Notes: a model not told the origin generated them from the sequence alone. Numbered from the stretch's first letter, positions 7,883 to 16,671 are shown. The stretch is 64,000 nucleotides of DNA from Cloacibacterium normanense (GCF_002943105.1 NZ_PTPZ01000003.1:186001-250000); one strand, 5' to 3'. Numbers and translations are program-made.

Positions 7883-8476
7883 TTAGTCGTATTTTATGCT
7901 GCAAGAATTCACAGAACCATTCACAACATTTTTAAATTTTTTGCCCGAAATGTATTGATGGGTGTATTTTTCGCCTTTTTCTCTCAAAGCTCTGTAATAA
8001 ACAAAAAGATGATTTTTAGTGCCGCATTCTATACCATTTGCTGCTTCTCTAATGCTTGATTTTTGGCTATTTTTTCTTACGATATAGAGGTCATTGAGGT
8101 TCAATTCTTCTATTTTTATAGCAGTTTTCAGCGCCGAAGTTTCATCTATCGCCTCCGAAAGTAGTTGATTTTTAAGGTTTTCTGTTTCTTCTAAACTTTC
8201 ATTTTCTAGAACGGTGATATTCTGTTTTGCAAGAATATTTTTCCAAATTTCAATGTGTTTTTGCTTTCTTTTGGCAATATTTCCGAAAAGATTATTTTGA
8301 TATTGTGCATAGAAATTTTCGTAAACTTCTTTTGCAATTTTCTCTTTGCCAATGAGTTGCGTAATTGTAGTGATTTCTTTTTCAGAAAGTTGAGATGTAG
8401 TTCTAGCGGTTCTCGGTTGCATCAATGAACACGAAACTAAAAATATCGAAACTAAAAAAGCAAATACCAATTTCAT
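7883..8476 (-). CDS. Divergent DUF2202-like lipoprotein
   Basis: 197 residues with a lipoprotein signal (VFAFLVSIFLVSCSLMQP, lipobox cysteine near residue 16). The body has the order of the neighbouring DUF2202 protein: IGKEKIAKEVYENFYAQYQNNLFGNIAKRKQKHIEIW, NLNDLYIVRKNSQ, CGTKNHLFVYYRAL and HQYISGKKFKNVVNGSVNSC. The E/H positions are partly changed, so it is a diverged paralogue. It lies 1 base after the glycosyltransferase stop and is probably the last or next-to-last gene of that leftward transcription unit. Confidence 0.65.
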   Translation of the reverse strand: MKLVFAFLVSIFLVSCSLMQPRTARTTSQLSEKEITTITQLIGKEKIAKEVYENFYAQYQNNLFGNIAKRKQKHIEIWKNILAKQNITVLENESLEETENLKNQLLSEAIDETSALKTAIKIEELNLNDLYIVRKNSQKSSIREAANGIECGTKNHLFVYYRALREKGEKYTHQYISGKKFKNVVNGSVNSCSIKYD

Positions 8477-8477
8477 T

Positions 8478-9812
8478 TTAAAACCATTTATTCATTAAAT
8501 CAACAAGTTTATGAGTCAAATTTTTTCTAGAAAATTGCTCAATATTTTCAGCGTTTTGGTTCAGCGTTCCTGATTTCCAATTTTGGTAAGATTCTAAAAT
8601 AAAATTCTTTAGATTCTCTTTTTCATCATAGCCAAAATGTTTTCCAGCTTTTGTTTCATTGAGAATTTTCTCCACATCAGCATCTTTTGGACCGAAAGAA
8701 AGAATCGTTTTTCCCGTTGCCAAATACTCGAAAATTTTTCCTGGAATAATCCCTTTTGAAGATTCTTGAGGGAAATTCGTCATCAATAAAACCGTTGAAT
8801 CTTGCATGTGTTTTAGCGCAACATCGTGAGTTTGATAACCCAAATTCGTTAAGTTATTTTTAAGAGCTGAACTTTCTATTTTTTGTAAAATTTTATCATC
8901 TAATCTTCCTACAAACTTCAACTCAAAATCGTTTTTGAAGTCTGCATTTTCTTGAACCAAATCATTTAAAGTTTCCCAAAGAATTTCAGGATTTCTGAGT
9001 TGTTCTAAAACCCCGATGTAACTTAACGTGAATTTAGTGGTAAAATTGGAGAGTGGTAGAGTTTTAGAGTTTTCTTCTGTCATGCTGAGCGTAGTCGAAG
9101 CATCTACATCAAATCCATTCGTAATGCAGAAAGCATTTGCTCCATTTTTTCTGAAATTTTCAGCATCGGTATAACTTGTCGCCAAAGTAATATCTGCATT
9201 TTTGAACACTTCAGATTCTAATTTCCTATGCTTTTTATCGGCAATTTTAGTCAATTTCAGATGTTTGTAATACGAAATTTCAGTCCAAGGATCACGGAAA
9301 TCTGCAATCCATTTTAAGTCTGGAAATTTCTTCTTTAAACCTAACCCAATCAAGTGCAAAGAATGTGGCGGACCAGTTGTTACCAAAACATCATAGTGAT
9401 TGACTTTCAGGTATTTTTCTAGAAATTCTACGGAAGGTTTTACCCAAAAAACACGTGCGTCTGGAATAAAGAAATTTCCACGAACAAAAATCGAAAGTTT
9501 GGCTTTCCATGATTGGTTTTCGCCGACATCAAACTGTCCCGCTTTGAATTTTTTATTGTCTTTCCCGAATTTTTCAGCCAATTGGTAAGGTTCCCAAATT
9601 TTGGTTTTAATCATTTTTAGATTTTTTGGAACGTCTTTTTGTAAGGTTTCATCTACAATCGGATAACTCGGATTTTCTGGAATAAAAACCGTAGGTTCCC
9701 AACCAAAATCAGGTAAATATTTTACAAATTTTAACCAACGCTGAACTCCCGGTCCTCCAGCTGGAGGCCAGTAATAAGAGATGATGAGTATTTTTTTAAG
9801 TTCTTTTTCCAA
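8478..9812 (-). CDS. Family-4-like glycosyltransferase carrying repeat-derived insert
   Basis: 444 residues, GT-B fold. The N-terminal donor/acceptor domain begins ILIISYYWPPAGGPGVQRWLKFVKYL (the GGxG loop); the C-terminal domain begins near LSYIGVLEQLRNPEILW and includes TNFPQESSKGIIPGKIFEYLATGKTILSFGPKDAD, the usual nucleotide-sugar site with conserved PGKxFEYLA. It should add sugars to a lipid- or surface-linked glycan in the cytoplasm. Residues about 236-256 (DASTTLSMTEE, then NSKTLPLSNF) are encoded by two dispersed repeats, in frame, at the linker between the domains. Gap of 16 bases to the upstream YfhO gene. Confidence 0.85.
   Translation of the reverse strand: MEKELKKILIISYYWPPAGGPGVQRWLKFVKYLPDFGWEPTVFIPENPSYPIVDETLQKDVPKNLKMIKTKIWEPYQLAEKFGKDNKKFKAGQFDVGENQSWKAKLSIFVRGNFFIPDARVFWVKPSVEFLEKYLKVNHYDVLVTTGPPHSLHLIGLGLKKKFPDLKWIADFRDPWTEISYYKHLKLTKIADKKHRKLESEVFKNADITLATSYTDAENFRKNGANAFCITNGFDVDASTTLSMTEENSKTLPLSNFTTKFTLSYIGVLEQLRNPEILWETLNDLVQENADFKNDFELKFVGRLDDKILQKIESSALKNNLTNLGYQTHDVALKHMQDSTVLLMTNFPQESSKGIIPGKIFEYLATGKTILSFGPKDADVEKILNETKAGKHFGYDEKENLKNFILESYQNWKSGTLNQNAENIEQFSRKNLTHKLVDLMNKWF
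9047..9106 (+). repeat. Two dispersed repeats inside the glycosyltransferase gene
   Basis: Bases 9047-9070 are a variant of the GGAGAGTnnTAGAG 16-bp minisatellite. Bases 9079-9106 contain the core CTGAGCGTAGTCGAAG, flanked by TGTCATG and CATCT. The first family is intergenic at 5002 and 57021, the second at 13814. Here both are translated in frame on the minus strand. Confidence 0.9.
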
Positions 9813-9828
9813 AGATTTTACGATTTAT

Positions 9829-12372
9829 TCAGTTTTTAAAACTTTTTTTTCTAATGAGAAAATAAATCCCCACCAAAGAAAGCAATACAAACAAACCAAA
9901 AGCAATTAAGGAAATGGTTTTTCCTTTGGCTATCACTTCTGGTTCGAATATCATTTTTACAGTGTGAGTTCCTGCTGGAACGTAAACGGCTCTCAATAAA
10001 TAATCAGCTTTGATGTATGGAACTTCTTTTCCGTCTACAAACATTTTCCAGCCTTTTGGATAATAAATTTCAGAAAAAACAGCCAATTGTGGCGTTTTAG
10101 ACTGTGTTTTATATTCCAGTTCGTCTGCTTGATATTTTGTTAAATTTACAAAAGCAGTAGAATCAGTTGCTAAAGTTTTTCCTTCAAAATATTTTTGATC
10201 ATCCTTCGAAATAACCGCCGTTTTTTTAGAATCTATATTTCCTATTTCATCTATTTCTTCATTCGGAGTATTTACAAATTTTACATCAGAAACCAGCCAA
10301 GCATTTCCATTTGCATTCGGATTGATTTGAACTTGAGGTTGTTCCAATGTTCCGCCAACTACATATTTGGTGTTCAATAAATTCAGAATTTGCGGAATTT
10401 GAGCAGACTTCACACTGTCTTCAGCATAGAAATAATGATTGATTAAATCGTCATACCTTCTGAGTTTTACAGCGTGATAACCACCAACAGAAGCCTTGTA
10501 ATAAGAAGTATTGGTTTCATTAAAAGGTCCTAAAAGTTGATTGAAAATTCTATAATGAGTTTTATCTTTTTCGGTGATTTCTTCTAAAGTTTTATTCATA
10601 TTCGCTCTAGAAAGCAAATCATTTAAAAGTGGATTATCACCTGCTTTTCCAGCTAAATAATCTGAATTTTCGGTCACAAATGGAGTTTGTGCAAAAGCTT
10701 TATCAACAAAATTATCGCTGTTTAAATATCTCTTATTCACCGACCATAAATCAAATAAACTTACCAATCCTATAACGATTAGAGCAATGTTTTGAGATAA
10801 TTTTTTCTTCAATGCAAAATATAGTGCTAAAGCAGTGATAGAAACATAAATCATGGCTTTAATAGCATCGATTCTAAACATCGTGAAACGTTCGCCAACC
10901 AAATAATCTAATAAATAAGGAGGCAAATAAGCGGTTTCATTTGAAGTAGCAAATCCGAGTAAGCTTTTCCCAAAAATAACCAATAATAAAGTAATTCCTA
11001 AAACTGCAGAACTTCCGTAAACTAAAACTTTTTGTTTGTAATCTTCGGTAAGTTTTTCATCGTTAAAAAATCTGTATAATCCAATGATTGCAATGAGTGG
11101 GAACAATAATTCCACAACAACCAAGATAGAACTTGGAGCTCTAAATTTATCGTAAAACGGAACAAATTTGATGAATAATTCAGACAATGGCATGAAATTG
11201 CTTCCCCAAGCTAAAAGCACAAAAAGTACAGACGCGCCTAAAATCCAATAACGGTATTTTTTCCACCCGAAGAAAAATCCTAAAATGGCTAAAAATACCA
11301 CAATTGCACCTTGATAAGCCGGTCCAGAAGTTCCTGGTTGGTCTCCCCAATACGTTAAACTTCCTCCAAATCCTTTAGAAATTTGGTCATATTCTTCTTG
11401 TGAGGTTACATTTTCTTGAACCAATTCCTGAACTTTTTTCATCATTTCGTCTGAGCCTTCTTCATCACTTGCTCCTCCCATTGCTCTTGGAATGAATAAG
11501 TTCAAGGTTTCTAGTTTTCCATAGCTCCAGTTCAGAATTTCTTGTTTTTTCATTCCGTCATTATCTGCAGCATTGTGCTCAGATTTCAGAATTTGTTTTC
11601 CACGAACGGTTTCTTTTACATATTCAGAATTGGCGAGAAGTCTCTGACTGTTCATTCCAATTCCCAGAATCATCGCCAAAGCCAAAATTCCCGAAGAAAT
11701 GAAGAAATGTTTCCATGGCGTTTTTCCTGTAGCTGCTCTTACCAATTCAGACAAGAATAAAAATCCTAATGCCAAGAAAAGGTAATACGTCATTTGTGGA
11801 TGGTTTGCAGCAATTTGCAATCCCATGAAAAGTGCAGTGACAATGAAACCAAGAATATATTTTTTACGAATATAGACGAGTAAAATCCCCGCTAAAAGTG
11901 GTGCGAAATAAGTTAAAGTGGCTACTTTGCCATTATGACCAGCTGCAATGATGATGTAGAAATACGTGGAAAGTCCAAAAAATGTGGAACCTAACAAGGC
12001 ATATTTCCAATTTTTAGTCGCAACATAGCCGAGTAAGAAAAATCCAGCAAAAAGCAGAAAAATAAAATTCGCAGGTTTTGGCAAAAAGTTCAGCGTGTCA
12101 TCTATTTTTTTGATGATATCACCTCTAAACTGTGAACCCGACTGATAAGTAGGCATTCCGCCAAACATGGCATCACTCCAATAAGTTTCTTTGCCGTTTT
12201 CGGCTCTGTAGTCTAAAAGTTCTTTTGCGCCACCTTTGTATTGTACAATGTCATGTTGCAAAAGTTGTTTCCCAGAAATGATAGGATTGTTATAAACTAA
12301 AGCTAAAACTACAAAAATCGCCAATGAAATGACGATGTAAAGAATGTTTTTATTTTTCAGCATATTTTGCAA
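9829..12372 (-). CDS. YfhO family integral membrane protein
   Basis: 847 residues with about a dozen transmembrane segments and a C-terminal extracytoplasmic domain (HYRIFNQLL, NTKYVVGG, SEIYYPKGWKMFVDGKEV, VPAGTHTVKMIFEP) that is typical of YfhO. YfhO proteins are GT-C-like; in Gram-positives they help glycosylate teichoic acids. In Bacteroidota the role is not settled, but the gene regularly sits beside glycosyltransferases, as here, so a part in cell-surface glycan assembly is likely. The start context gives MLKNKNILYIV a few codons in (ATG 12363), a possible alternative to 12372. A 60-base gap separates it from the upstream DUF4834 gene. Confidence 0.85.
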   Translation of the reverse strand: MQNMLKNKNILYIVISLAIFVVLALVYNNPIISGKQLLQHDIVQYKGGAKELLDYRAENGKETYWSDAMFGGMPTYQSGSQFRGDIIKKIDDTLNFLPKPANFIFLLFAGFFLLGYVATKNWKYALLGSTFFGLSTYFYIIIAAGHNGKVATLTYFAPLLAGILLVYIRKKYILGFIVTALFMGLQIAANHPQMTYYLFLALGFLFLSELVRAATGKTPWKHFFISSGILALAMILGIGMNSQRLLANSEYVKETVRGKQILKSEHNAADNDGMKKQEILNWSYGKLETLNLFIPRAMGGASDEEGSDEMMKKVQELVQENVTSQEEYDQISKGFGGSLTYWGDQPGTSGPAYQGAIVVFLAILGFFFGWKKYRYWILGASVLFVLLAWGSNFMPLSELFIKFVPFYDKFRAPSSILVVVELLFPLIAIIGLYRFFNDEKLTEDYKQKVLVYGSSAVLGITLLLVIFGKSLLGFATSNETAYLPPYLLDYLVGERFTMFRIDAIKAMIYVSITALALYFALKKKLSQNIALIVIGLVSLFDLWSVNKRYLNSDNFVDKAFAQTPFVTENSDYLAGKAGDNPLLNDLLSRANMNKTLEEITEKDKTHYRIFNQLLGPFNETNTSYYKASVGGYHAVKLRRYDDLINHYFYAEDSVKSAQIPQILNLLNTKYVVGGTLEQPQVQINPNANGNAWLVSDVKFVNTPNEEIDEIGNIDSKKTAVISKDDQKYFEGKTLATDSTAFVNLTKYQADELEYKTQSKTPQLAVFSEIYYPKGWKMFVDGKEVPYIKADYLLRAVYVPAGTHTVKMIFEPEVIAKGKTISLIAFGLFVLLSLVGIYFLIRKKSFKN

Positions 12373-12432
12373 AAATTTATCTTTTGTTGTTTGTTTCGGA
12401 AAAACTCCGGTTCTATGATTTAGGTCGTTACT

Positions 12433-12666
12433 CTACCTTTTTTCTTTTTCCTCTACTTCTTCGTATTCCACGGTTTCCGCATCCCATTTTACTTGTTCTT
12501 TAGTAGGTTTTGCAGGTTTGGGCGAAACGTTTTCTCTGTTTCTAGGATTAAGACTAGGAAAATTTTTATAAAATTGATTAAAGAATATCCTTTTCAAAAT
12601 ATTCCAAACAAAGAATATAATGATGGTTGCTAAAACTAATTCGAATAAATATTTAACCAGTGCCAT
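12433..12666 (-). CDS. DUF4834-like small membrane protein
   Basis: 77 residues: one N-terminal transmembrane helix (LFELVLATIIIFFVWNILKRIF) and a charged cytoplasmic tail ending EYEEVEEKEKR. Size, position upstream of YfhO and the tail agree with the Bacteroidota family DUF4834, as I recall it. Function unknown. It begins 3 bases after the stop of the upstream lipoprotein gene, so the two are translationally close. Confidence 0.7.
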   Translation of the reverse strand: MALVKYLFELVLATIIIFFVWNILKRIFFNQFYKNFPSLNPRNRENVSPKPAKPTKEQVKWDAETVEYEEVEEKEKR

Positions 12667-12669
12667 TTT

Positions 12670-13722
12670 TTAAAATTTATAACTAGGATTGATTGTAACT
12701 AAAGAGTTGGTCTTTTTAGACATGCTTTGCGATTGTTTTCCGTCGCTCAAACTTTCTTTTTCCGTAGTGTTCATTTGGATTTTAGAGCCTAGAATCCAAC
12801 CAGAGTTGGCGTCTATTTTTATGGTTCCTGTTTGATTCCCTTCTATGCTTACAGAATGCGTCATTCCGTTTTTAGATTGTGTTTTTGCTTTTCTAGGAAT
12901 TCCACCTTTTACAGTAATTTCTGCAATTCCGTCTTCTACTTTTGCTAGAGTATAAGTGGTATTTATTTTTACACTTCCATCTGGAGTTACATTGTCAGAC
13001 TGTGTCCATGTTCCGCCTAATTTTACGCCTTTTGCTGGAAGAATATTTAGGTTTTTTCCAAATTGTTCTTTTAAAAATTTCTCGTTGAAACTCAATTTAA
13101 ATCCTTCCATGAAATTTTTAAGTTGAGCAGCATCTTTAATCACCGAAGCAGCAGCATCATTGGTTTTTTTGTAAACGGGTTCAAAACCTTTAATAGAAAG
13201 AATTTTCCCAGTTTTGTCCATGGTAATTTTTAATTTATTACCTGTTTGTGCTTTTTGTACAGCCCACATAAATTTTTGTTGAGCATCTTCAGGAGCGTTT
13301 CCTTTTGTATCTATCGCTTGGGTTTTTCCTTGAGAAGTTGCAGACATTCTTTTCCCAACCAACGTCATAGAAATTTCGTAGTTTCCTTTAGCATCGATAT
13401 TATCTACGGTAAACGTCATTTCGTCTGTAGATTCATTCGTTCCAGAAATGTTTTGTTTCCCGTCAGAAAGCGTTTGCACATCTCTTTGGTAGGTACTGAA
13501 AGGATACGTTTTTCCTTTTTCTAATTTAAAAGTTGCGTGGTAAACACCTAAAGAATCTTTAATGGCAGGATTTTCTACTTTTGCTGTTTCTTTATCTTCC
13601 ACAGGAACTTCTACAGTGATGGTTTTTCCAGTTTTAGGGTCAACTTTGGTTACGGTTTTTGTTTCTTTTTGACAAGAAACGATTGCTATTGAAAGCAGCG
13701 CAATTGCTGTAATTTTTTTCAT
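12670..13722 (-). CDS. DUF6263-like lipoprotein
   Basis: 350 residues with a clear lipoprotein signal (AIALLSIAIVSCQKE, cysteine near residue 17), a Lys/Thr-rich linker (KTVTKVDPKTGKTITVEVPVEDKE), then an all-beta domain with FKLEKGKTYPFSTYQRD, ISMTLVGKRMSA and GTIKIDANSGWILGSKIQMNT. This matches the Bacteroidota family I know as DUF6263; no function is established. It is the first gene of the leftward set DUF6263 - DUF4834 - YfhO - glycosyltransferase. Composite repeat B lies 26 bases upstream of the start, in the promoter position. Confidence 0.7.
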   Translation of the reverse strand: MKKITAIALLSIAIVSCQKETKTVTKVDPKTGKTITVEVPVEDKETAKVENPAIKDSLGVYHATFKLEKGKTYPFSTYQRDVQTLSDGKQNISGTNESTDEMTFTVDNIDAKGNYEISMTLVGKRMSATSQGKTQAIDTKGNAPEDAQQKFMWAVQKAQTGNKLKITMDKTGKILSIKGFEPVYKKTNDAAASVIKDAAQLKNFMEGFKLSFNEKFLKEQFGKNLNILPAKGVKLGGTWTQSDNVTPDGSVKINTTYTLAKVEDGIAEITVKGGIPRKAKTQSKNGMTHSVSIEGNQTGTIKIDANSGWILGSKIQMNTTEKESLSDGKQSQSMSKKTNSLVTINPSYKF

Positions 13723-13747
13723 TGATTTTAATTATTTTGTATCATTT

Positions 13748-13895
13748 GAAGCAAGAATCTTGCCTTTTTATTCACTTTTAGTCCTGCTTTCGCAACTCGC
13801 TTTTTTGTTTTTTTGTCATGCTAAGTAGAGTCGAAACATCTTAAAAAAAACAAAAAGAGCTCAAACATATCGTTTAATCAGGGCTATAATTCATG
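13748..13895 (-). repeat. Composite hairpin repeat, copy B
   Basis: On the minus strand it follows the same order as copy A: TGAATTATAGCCCTGATT, GAGCTC, a T-rich arm, the core (13814-13841, GAGTCGAAACATCT on the plus strand), an A-rich arm, GCGAGTTGCGAAAGCAGGACT and a terminal CTTGCTTC. It fills about half of the 309-base stretch 13723-14031, which also holds two TTCCTACGGAA palindromes and a minisatellite copy. No gene is visible there. Confidence 0.85.
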
Positions 13896-13942
13896 TTTAG
13901 GGTTTTCGTTTGACAATTTACCAATTTTATGCAAAAAACATT

Positions 13943-14011
13943 CGGTTCCTACGGAACCGCCATTTTTTAATATTAATTATATTTCTACACACATTGCGTT
14001 CCTACGGAACG
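13943..14011. repeat. Pair of TTCCTACGGAA palindromes
   Basis: Two perfect palindromes, CGGTTCCTACGGAACCG (13943-13959) and CGTTCCTACGGAACG (13997-14011), 37 bases apart. A related CTACGGAA element sits in the dispersed repeat at 59497. They may act as fold-back signals at the 3' end of rlmB. Confidence 0.75.
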
Positions 14012-14020
14012 GCTAAAAAT

Positions 14021-14046
14021 ACTCTCCAACTCTACAATTCTCCAAC
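14021..14046 (-). repeat. Minisatellite copy that ends the rlmB gene
   Basis: On the minus strand it reads GGTTGGAGAATTGTAGAG..., one and a half units of the 16-bp family seen at 5002 and 57021. Its TAG is the rlmB stop codon, so the last residues (VGEL) come from the repeat. Confidence 0.8.
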
Positions 14047-14898
14047 CATTTTCTGTCTCACTGCTTCATAAAGAATCGCTCCACAAGCTACAGAAACGTT
14101 CAGGGACTGTGTTTTTCCAGTGATTGGCAATTTTATTTTTTCATCAGCATGATGCATTACTTCTTTAGAAATTCCTGTTTCTTCATTTCCCATTACGATG
14201 GCGCAAGGTTCTGAAAAATGAGCGTCATAAATCATTTTTTCTGCCTTTTCAGTGGCTGCAAAAACGGTAACTCCTGATTGCTGAAGAAAATCTACTACGT
14301 GAGCCAAATTATTTTCTTTGCAGATTTTTACATTGTAAAGTGCACCCGCCGAAGTTTTAATCGCATCAGAATTGATAGGAGCAGCTCCTTTGTCTGGAAT
14401 TACAATTGCGTCTATTCCTACACATTCTGCAGTTCTGGCAATCGCTCCGAAATTTCTTACATCTGTCAATCTATCCAAAATCAATAAAAACGGAACTTTT
14501 CCTTCTTCAAAAATCTGTGGCAACAAATCCTCGATTTTATAAAACGGAATTTCTGAGATAAATGCTACTACACCTTGGTGATTTTTTCTGGTAAAACGAT
14601 TCAGTTTTTCTACCGGAACCGTGTTTGGTCTGATGTTATGTTTTTTCAGTAATTTTTTTAATTCCGAATAAATCTCACCTTGTAAACCACCTTGCACAAA
14701 AATTTTGTCGATGGTTTTCCCAGCTTCTATCGCTTCCATTACAGGTCTCAAACCGAAAATGAAATCTTCGGTTTTTTGTTCCGAGTTACGAGATTCGTGT
14801 TCCGAGTTTCTATTGTCAAAACGAGGTTTTCTGTCGAAATTTTTTGGACCAAAACTTCTTCTTTCGCCTGAGCTATATTTTTTATTAAATTCTCCCAA
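14032..14898 (-). CDS. rlmB: 23S rRNA (guanosine-2'-O-)-methyltransferase RlmB (TrmH/SpoU family)
   Basis: 288 residues. After a basic, low-complexity N-terminus of about 45 residues comes the substrate-binding domain (FIFGLRPVMEAIEAGKTIDKIFVQ) and the SPOUT catalytic domain with the three family motifs: LDRLTDVRNFGAIARTAE (motif 1), IVMGNEETGISKEV (motif 2) and IKLPITGKTQSLNVSVACGAILYEA (motif 3), which form the trefoil-knot SAM site. It methylates a guanosine 2'-OH in 23S rRNA (G2251 in E. coli). Residues 30-41 (RNSEHESRNSEQ) are encoded by a repeat also found upstream of the DUF58 gene, and the C-terminus and stop come from the 16-bp minisatellite. Confidence 0.92.
   Translation of the reverse strand: MGEFNKKYSSGERRSFGPKNFDRKPRFDNRNSEHESRNSEQKTEDFIFGLRPVMEAIEAGKTIDKIFVQGGLQGEIYSELKKLLKKHNIRPNTVPVEKLNRFTRKNHQGVVAFISEIPFYKIEDLLPQIFEEGKVPFLLILDRLTDVRNFGAIARTAECVGIDAIVIPDKGAAPINSDAIKTSAGALYNVKICKENNLAHVVDFLQQSGVTVFAATEKAEKMIYDAHFSEPCAIVMGNEETGISKEVMHHADEKIKLPITGKTQSLNVSVACGAILYEAVRQKMVGEL
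14779..14810 (-). repeat. TCGGAACACGA-type repeat inside rlmB
   Basis: The minus strand contains two ACTCGGAACA units around a CGAATCTCGTA centre. The intergenic element at 16676-16750 has the same AATCTCGTAAC and CGAGTTTCGAG parts. It encodes residues 30-41 in the variable N-terminal tail of RlmB. Confidence 0.7.
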
Positions 14899-14924
14899 TT
14901 TTTTGATTTTTAAAATTTATTAAA

Positions 14925-14956
14925 CTTGCTTTTAACAAGTCTTGCTTTTAACAAGT
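14925..14956 (+). repeat. Tandem 16-bp repeat upstream of rlmB
   Basis: Two exact copies of CTTGCTTTTAACAAGT, each with an ACTTG...CAAGT fold-back, followed by decaying CTTACTTTTACTTGG copies up to about 14985. It lies between the rlmB start and the end of the DinB gene, so it may overlap the rlmB leader. Confidence 0.85.
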
Positions 14957-14988
14957 CTTACTTTTACTTGGTTATTTTTACTTGGCTC

Positions 14989-15459
14989 TTAGAACTGCTC
15001 TCCTGCTAAAGCACGTTTTTGAGCCATTGCGTATCCAAAATGTAAACTTTCGTGCATATTGTTGAAAATAATTGCATCTTGAATATTTTTTAAATCAATT
15101 CCAAAACTTGTAGAATAAGCAGTGTAATCTGGGAAAAAATCATCGTCATAATCTTTCATCAGAATTTTAGAAGTTTCGATAAGTAGGAAACCTAAATCTT
15201 CCACTTCAGATTCAGAAACATCCAGATTGGGAAGCGTGCCTTTTTTGTAAGTATCTACCCAATATTTGTCTATTCTAAAAGGATTTCCGCTTAAATAATA
15301 ACACAAAAGTTGCTGAGTAGCTACGCAATGTGCAATATTCCAATAAATATTATTGTTAAAACCATCTGGAATGGTCAACATGTCTTTGTGAGACGTATTT
15401 TGTAAAATATTAAGAAGGTTTTTTCTTACTGCTCTATGATTTTGAAAATGAGTATTCAT
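14989..15459 (-). CDS. DinB family protein
   Basis: 156 residues, predicted four-helix bundle of the DinB/YfiT type. It has the metal-ligand histidine early (NIYWNIAHCVATQQLL) and a later HESLHFGYAMAQKRAL with two histidines in a helix, so the usual three-His site is probably complete. DinB-fold proteins include thiol-dependent transferases and many of unknown role. No operon partner is evident; the gene ends near the tandem repeats upstream of rlmB. Confidence 0.8.
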   Translation of the reverse strand: MNTHFQNHRAVRKNLLNILQNTSHKDMLTIPDGFNNNIYWNIAHCVATQQLLCYYLSGNPFRIDKYWVDTYKKGTLPNLDVSESEVEDLGFLLIETSKILMKDYDDDFFPDYTAYSTSFGIDLKNIQDAIIFNNMHESLHFGYAMAQKRALAGEQF

Positions 15460-15495
15460 TTAAAATTGATTTTAATCTCCAAAAATACTGAAAAA

Positions 15496-15575
15496 GGCTG
15501 GAAGTTTGATGCTTGATGCGGGAAGTTTTTGGAAATTTTAAGAAAACTTCAAACATCCAACTTCTAGCATCCAAC
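15496..15575. repeat. Imperfect inverted minisatellite (GGAAGTTTGATG type)
   Basis: The left arm (15496-15530, GGCTGGAAGTTTGATGCTTG...) is imperfectly complementary to the right arm (15543-15575, ...AACTTCAAACATCCAACTTC). The units resemble GGAAGTTnGATGCT. It lies between the divergent DinB and moxR genes. Confidence 0.7.
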
Positions 15576-15666
15576 ATTTTAACAAACTTTAACCAAAATT
15601 TGGCATTAATTGTGTTGCCAATTCCTTGAAAATCGTGAAATTTACAGTCTAATTTTTCAAAAAATT

Positions 15667-16671
15667 ATGCAAGAACTTAATCAAGCCGAAGATATTAAAC
15701 AACTCACCGAAAAAGTAAAAGAACAGAACGTTTATTTTTCACTTTTGAAAAAGGAAATTAACAGAGCAATTATCGGACAAGAATACATGGTAGACAGACT
15801 TTTAATTGGTCTGTTAGGAAATGGTCATGTTTTGCTGGAAGGTGTTCCTGGTTTGGCAAAAACTTTAGCCATCAAAACCCTTTCAGAAGCGGTTCATGGA
15901 GCGTTTTCTAGAATTCAGTTTACGCCAGATTTATTGCCTGCAGACGTTATCGGTACGCAGATTTATAATGTGAAAGAAAACGATTTTTCCATCAAAAAAG
16001 GTCCTGTTTTTGCAAATTTTGTTTTGGCGGATGAAATCAATCGTGCTCCAGCAAAAGTGCAATCTGCACTTTTGGAAGTCATGCAAGAAAAACAAGTGAC
16101 GATTGGTGATGAAACTATGAAATTGCCAACACCGTTTTTGGTTTTAGCGACGCAAAACCCAATTGACCAAGAAGGAACTTATCTTTTGCCAGAAGCACAA
16201 ACCGACCGTTTTATGCTGAAATGCAAAATTGATTATCCTGAATTTGAGGAAGAAAGACAAGTCATGAGAATGGTTTCTACTTCGGATATTCCACAAATAA
16301 AACCCGTGATTTCTTTGGAGCAAATTGTAGAAGCCAAGAAAATCATTAATCAAATTTATCTAGACGAAAAAATTGAGAAATATATTCTTGATATGGTTTT
16401 TTCGACCAGATTTCCAGAGAAATATGGACTTTCTGAACTGAAAAATTACATAAGTTTCGGTGCGTCACCTAGAGCTTCTATTAATTTGGCGATTGCTTCA
16501 CGAGCTTATGCTTTCTTGAAAGGTAGAGCTTTTGTAATTCCTGAAGATGTGAAAGCGATTGCGAAAGATGTTTTACGTCACAGAATTGGTCTTAGCTTCG
16601 AGGCGGAAGCAGAAGATGTAGATGCAGACGCAATTGTAGAAAAAATTTTAGGCAAAGTTTCTGCTCCGTAA
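15667..16671 (+). CDS. MoxR family AAA+ ATPase
   Basis: 334 residues from ATG 15667 (MQELNQAEDIKQL); the longer frame from 15610 adds residues with no family similarity, so I reject it. Walker A is GVPGLAKT (59-66), Walker B VLADEINRAPAK, sensor 1 LATQNPIDQEG, and the helical lid follows (SPRASINLAIASRAYAFLKGR). MoxR ATPases act as chaperones that activate VWA-domain partners; the following DUF58 and Bat genes are such partners. First gene of the operon that runs to 23270. Confidence 0.92.
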   Translation: MQELNQAEDIKQLTEKVKEQNVYFSLLKKEINRAIIGQEYMVDRLLIGLLGNGHVLLEGVPGLAKTLAIKTLSEAVHGAFSRIQFTPDLLPADVIGTQIYNVKENDFSIKKGPVFANFVLADEINRAPAKVQSALLEVMQEKQVTIGDETMKLPTPFLVLATQNPIDQEGTYLLPEAQTDRFMLKCKIDYPEFEEERQVMRMVSTSDIPQIKPVISLEQIVEAKKIINQIYLDEKIEKYILDMVFSTRFPEKYGLSELKNYISFGASPRASINLAIASRAYAFLKGRAFVIPEDVKAIAKDVLRHRIGLSFEAEAEDVDADAIVEKILGKVSAP

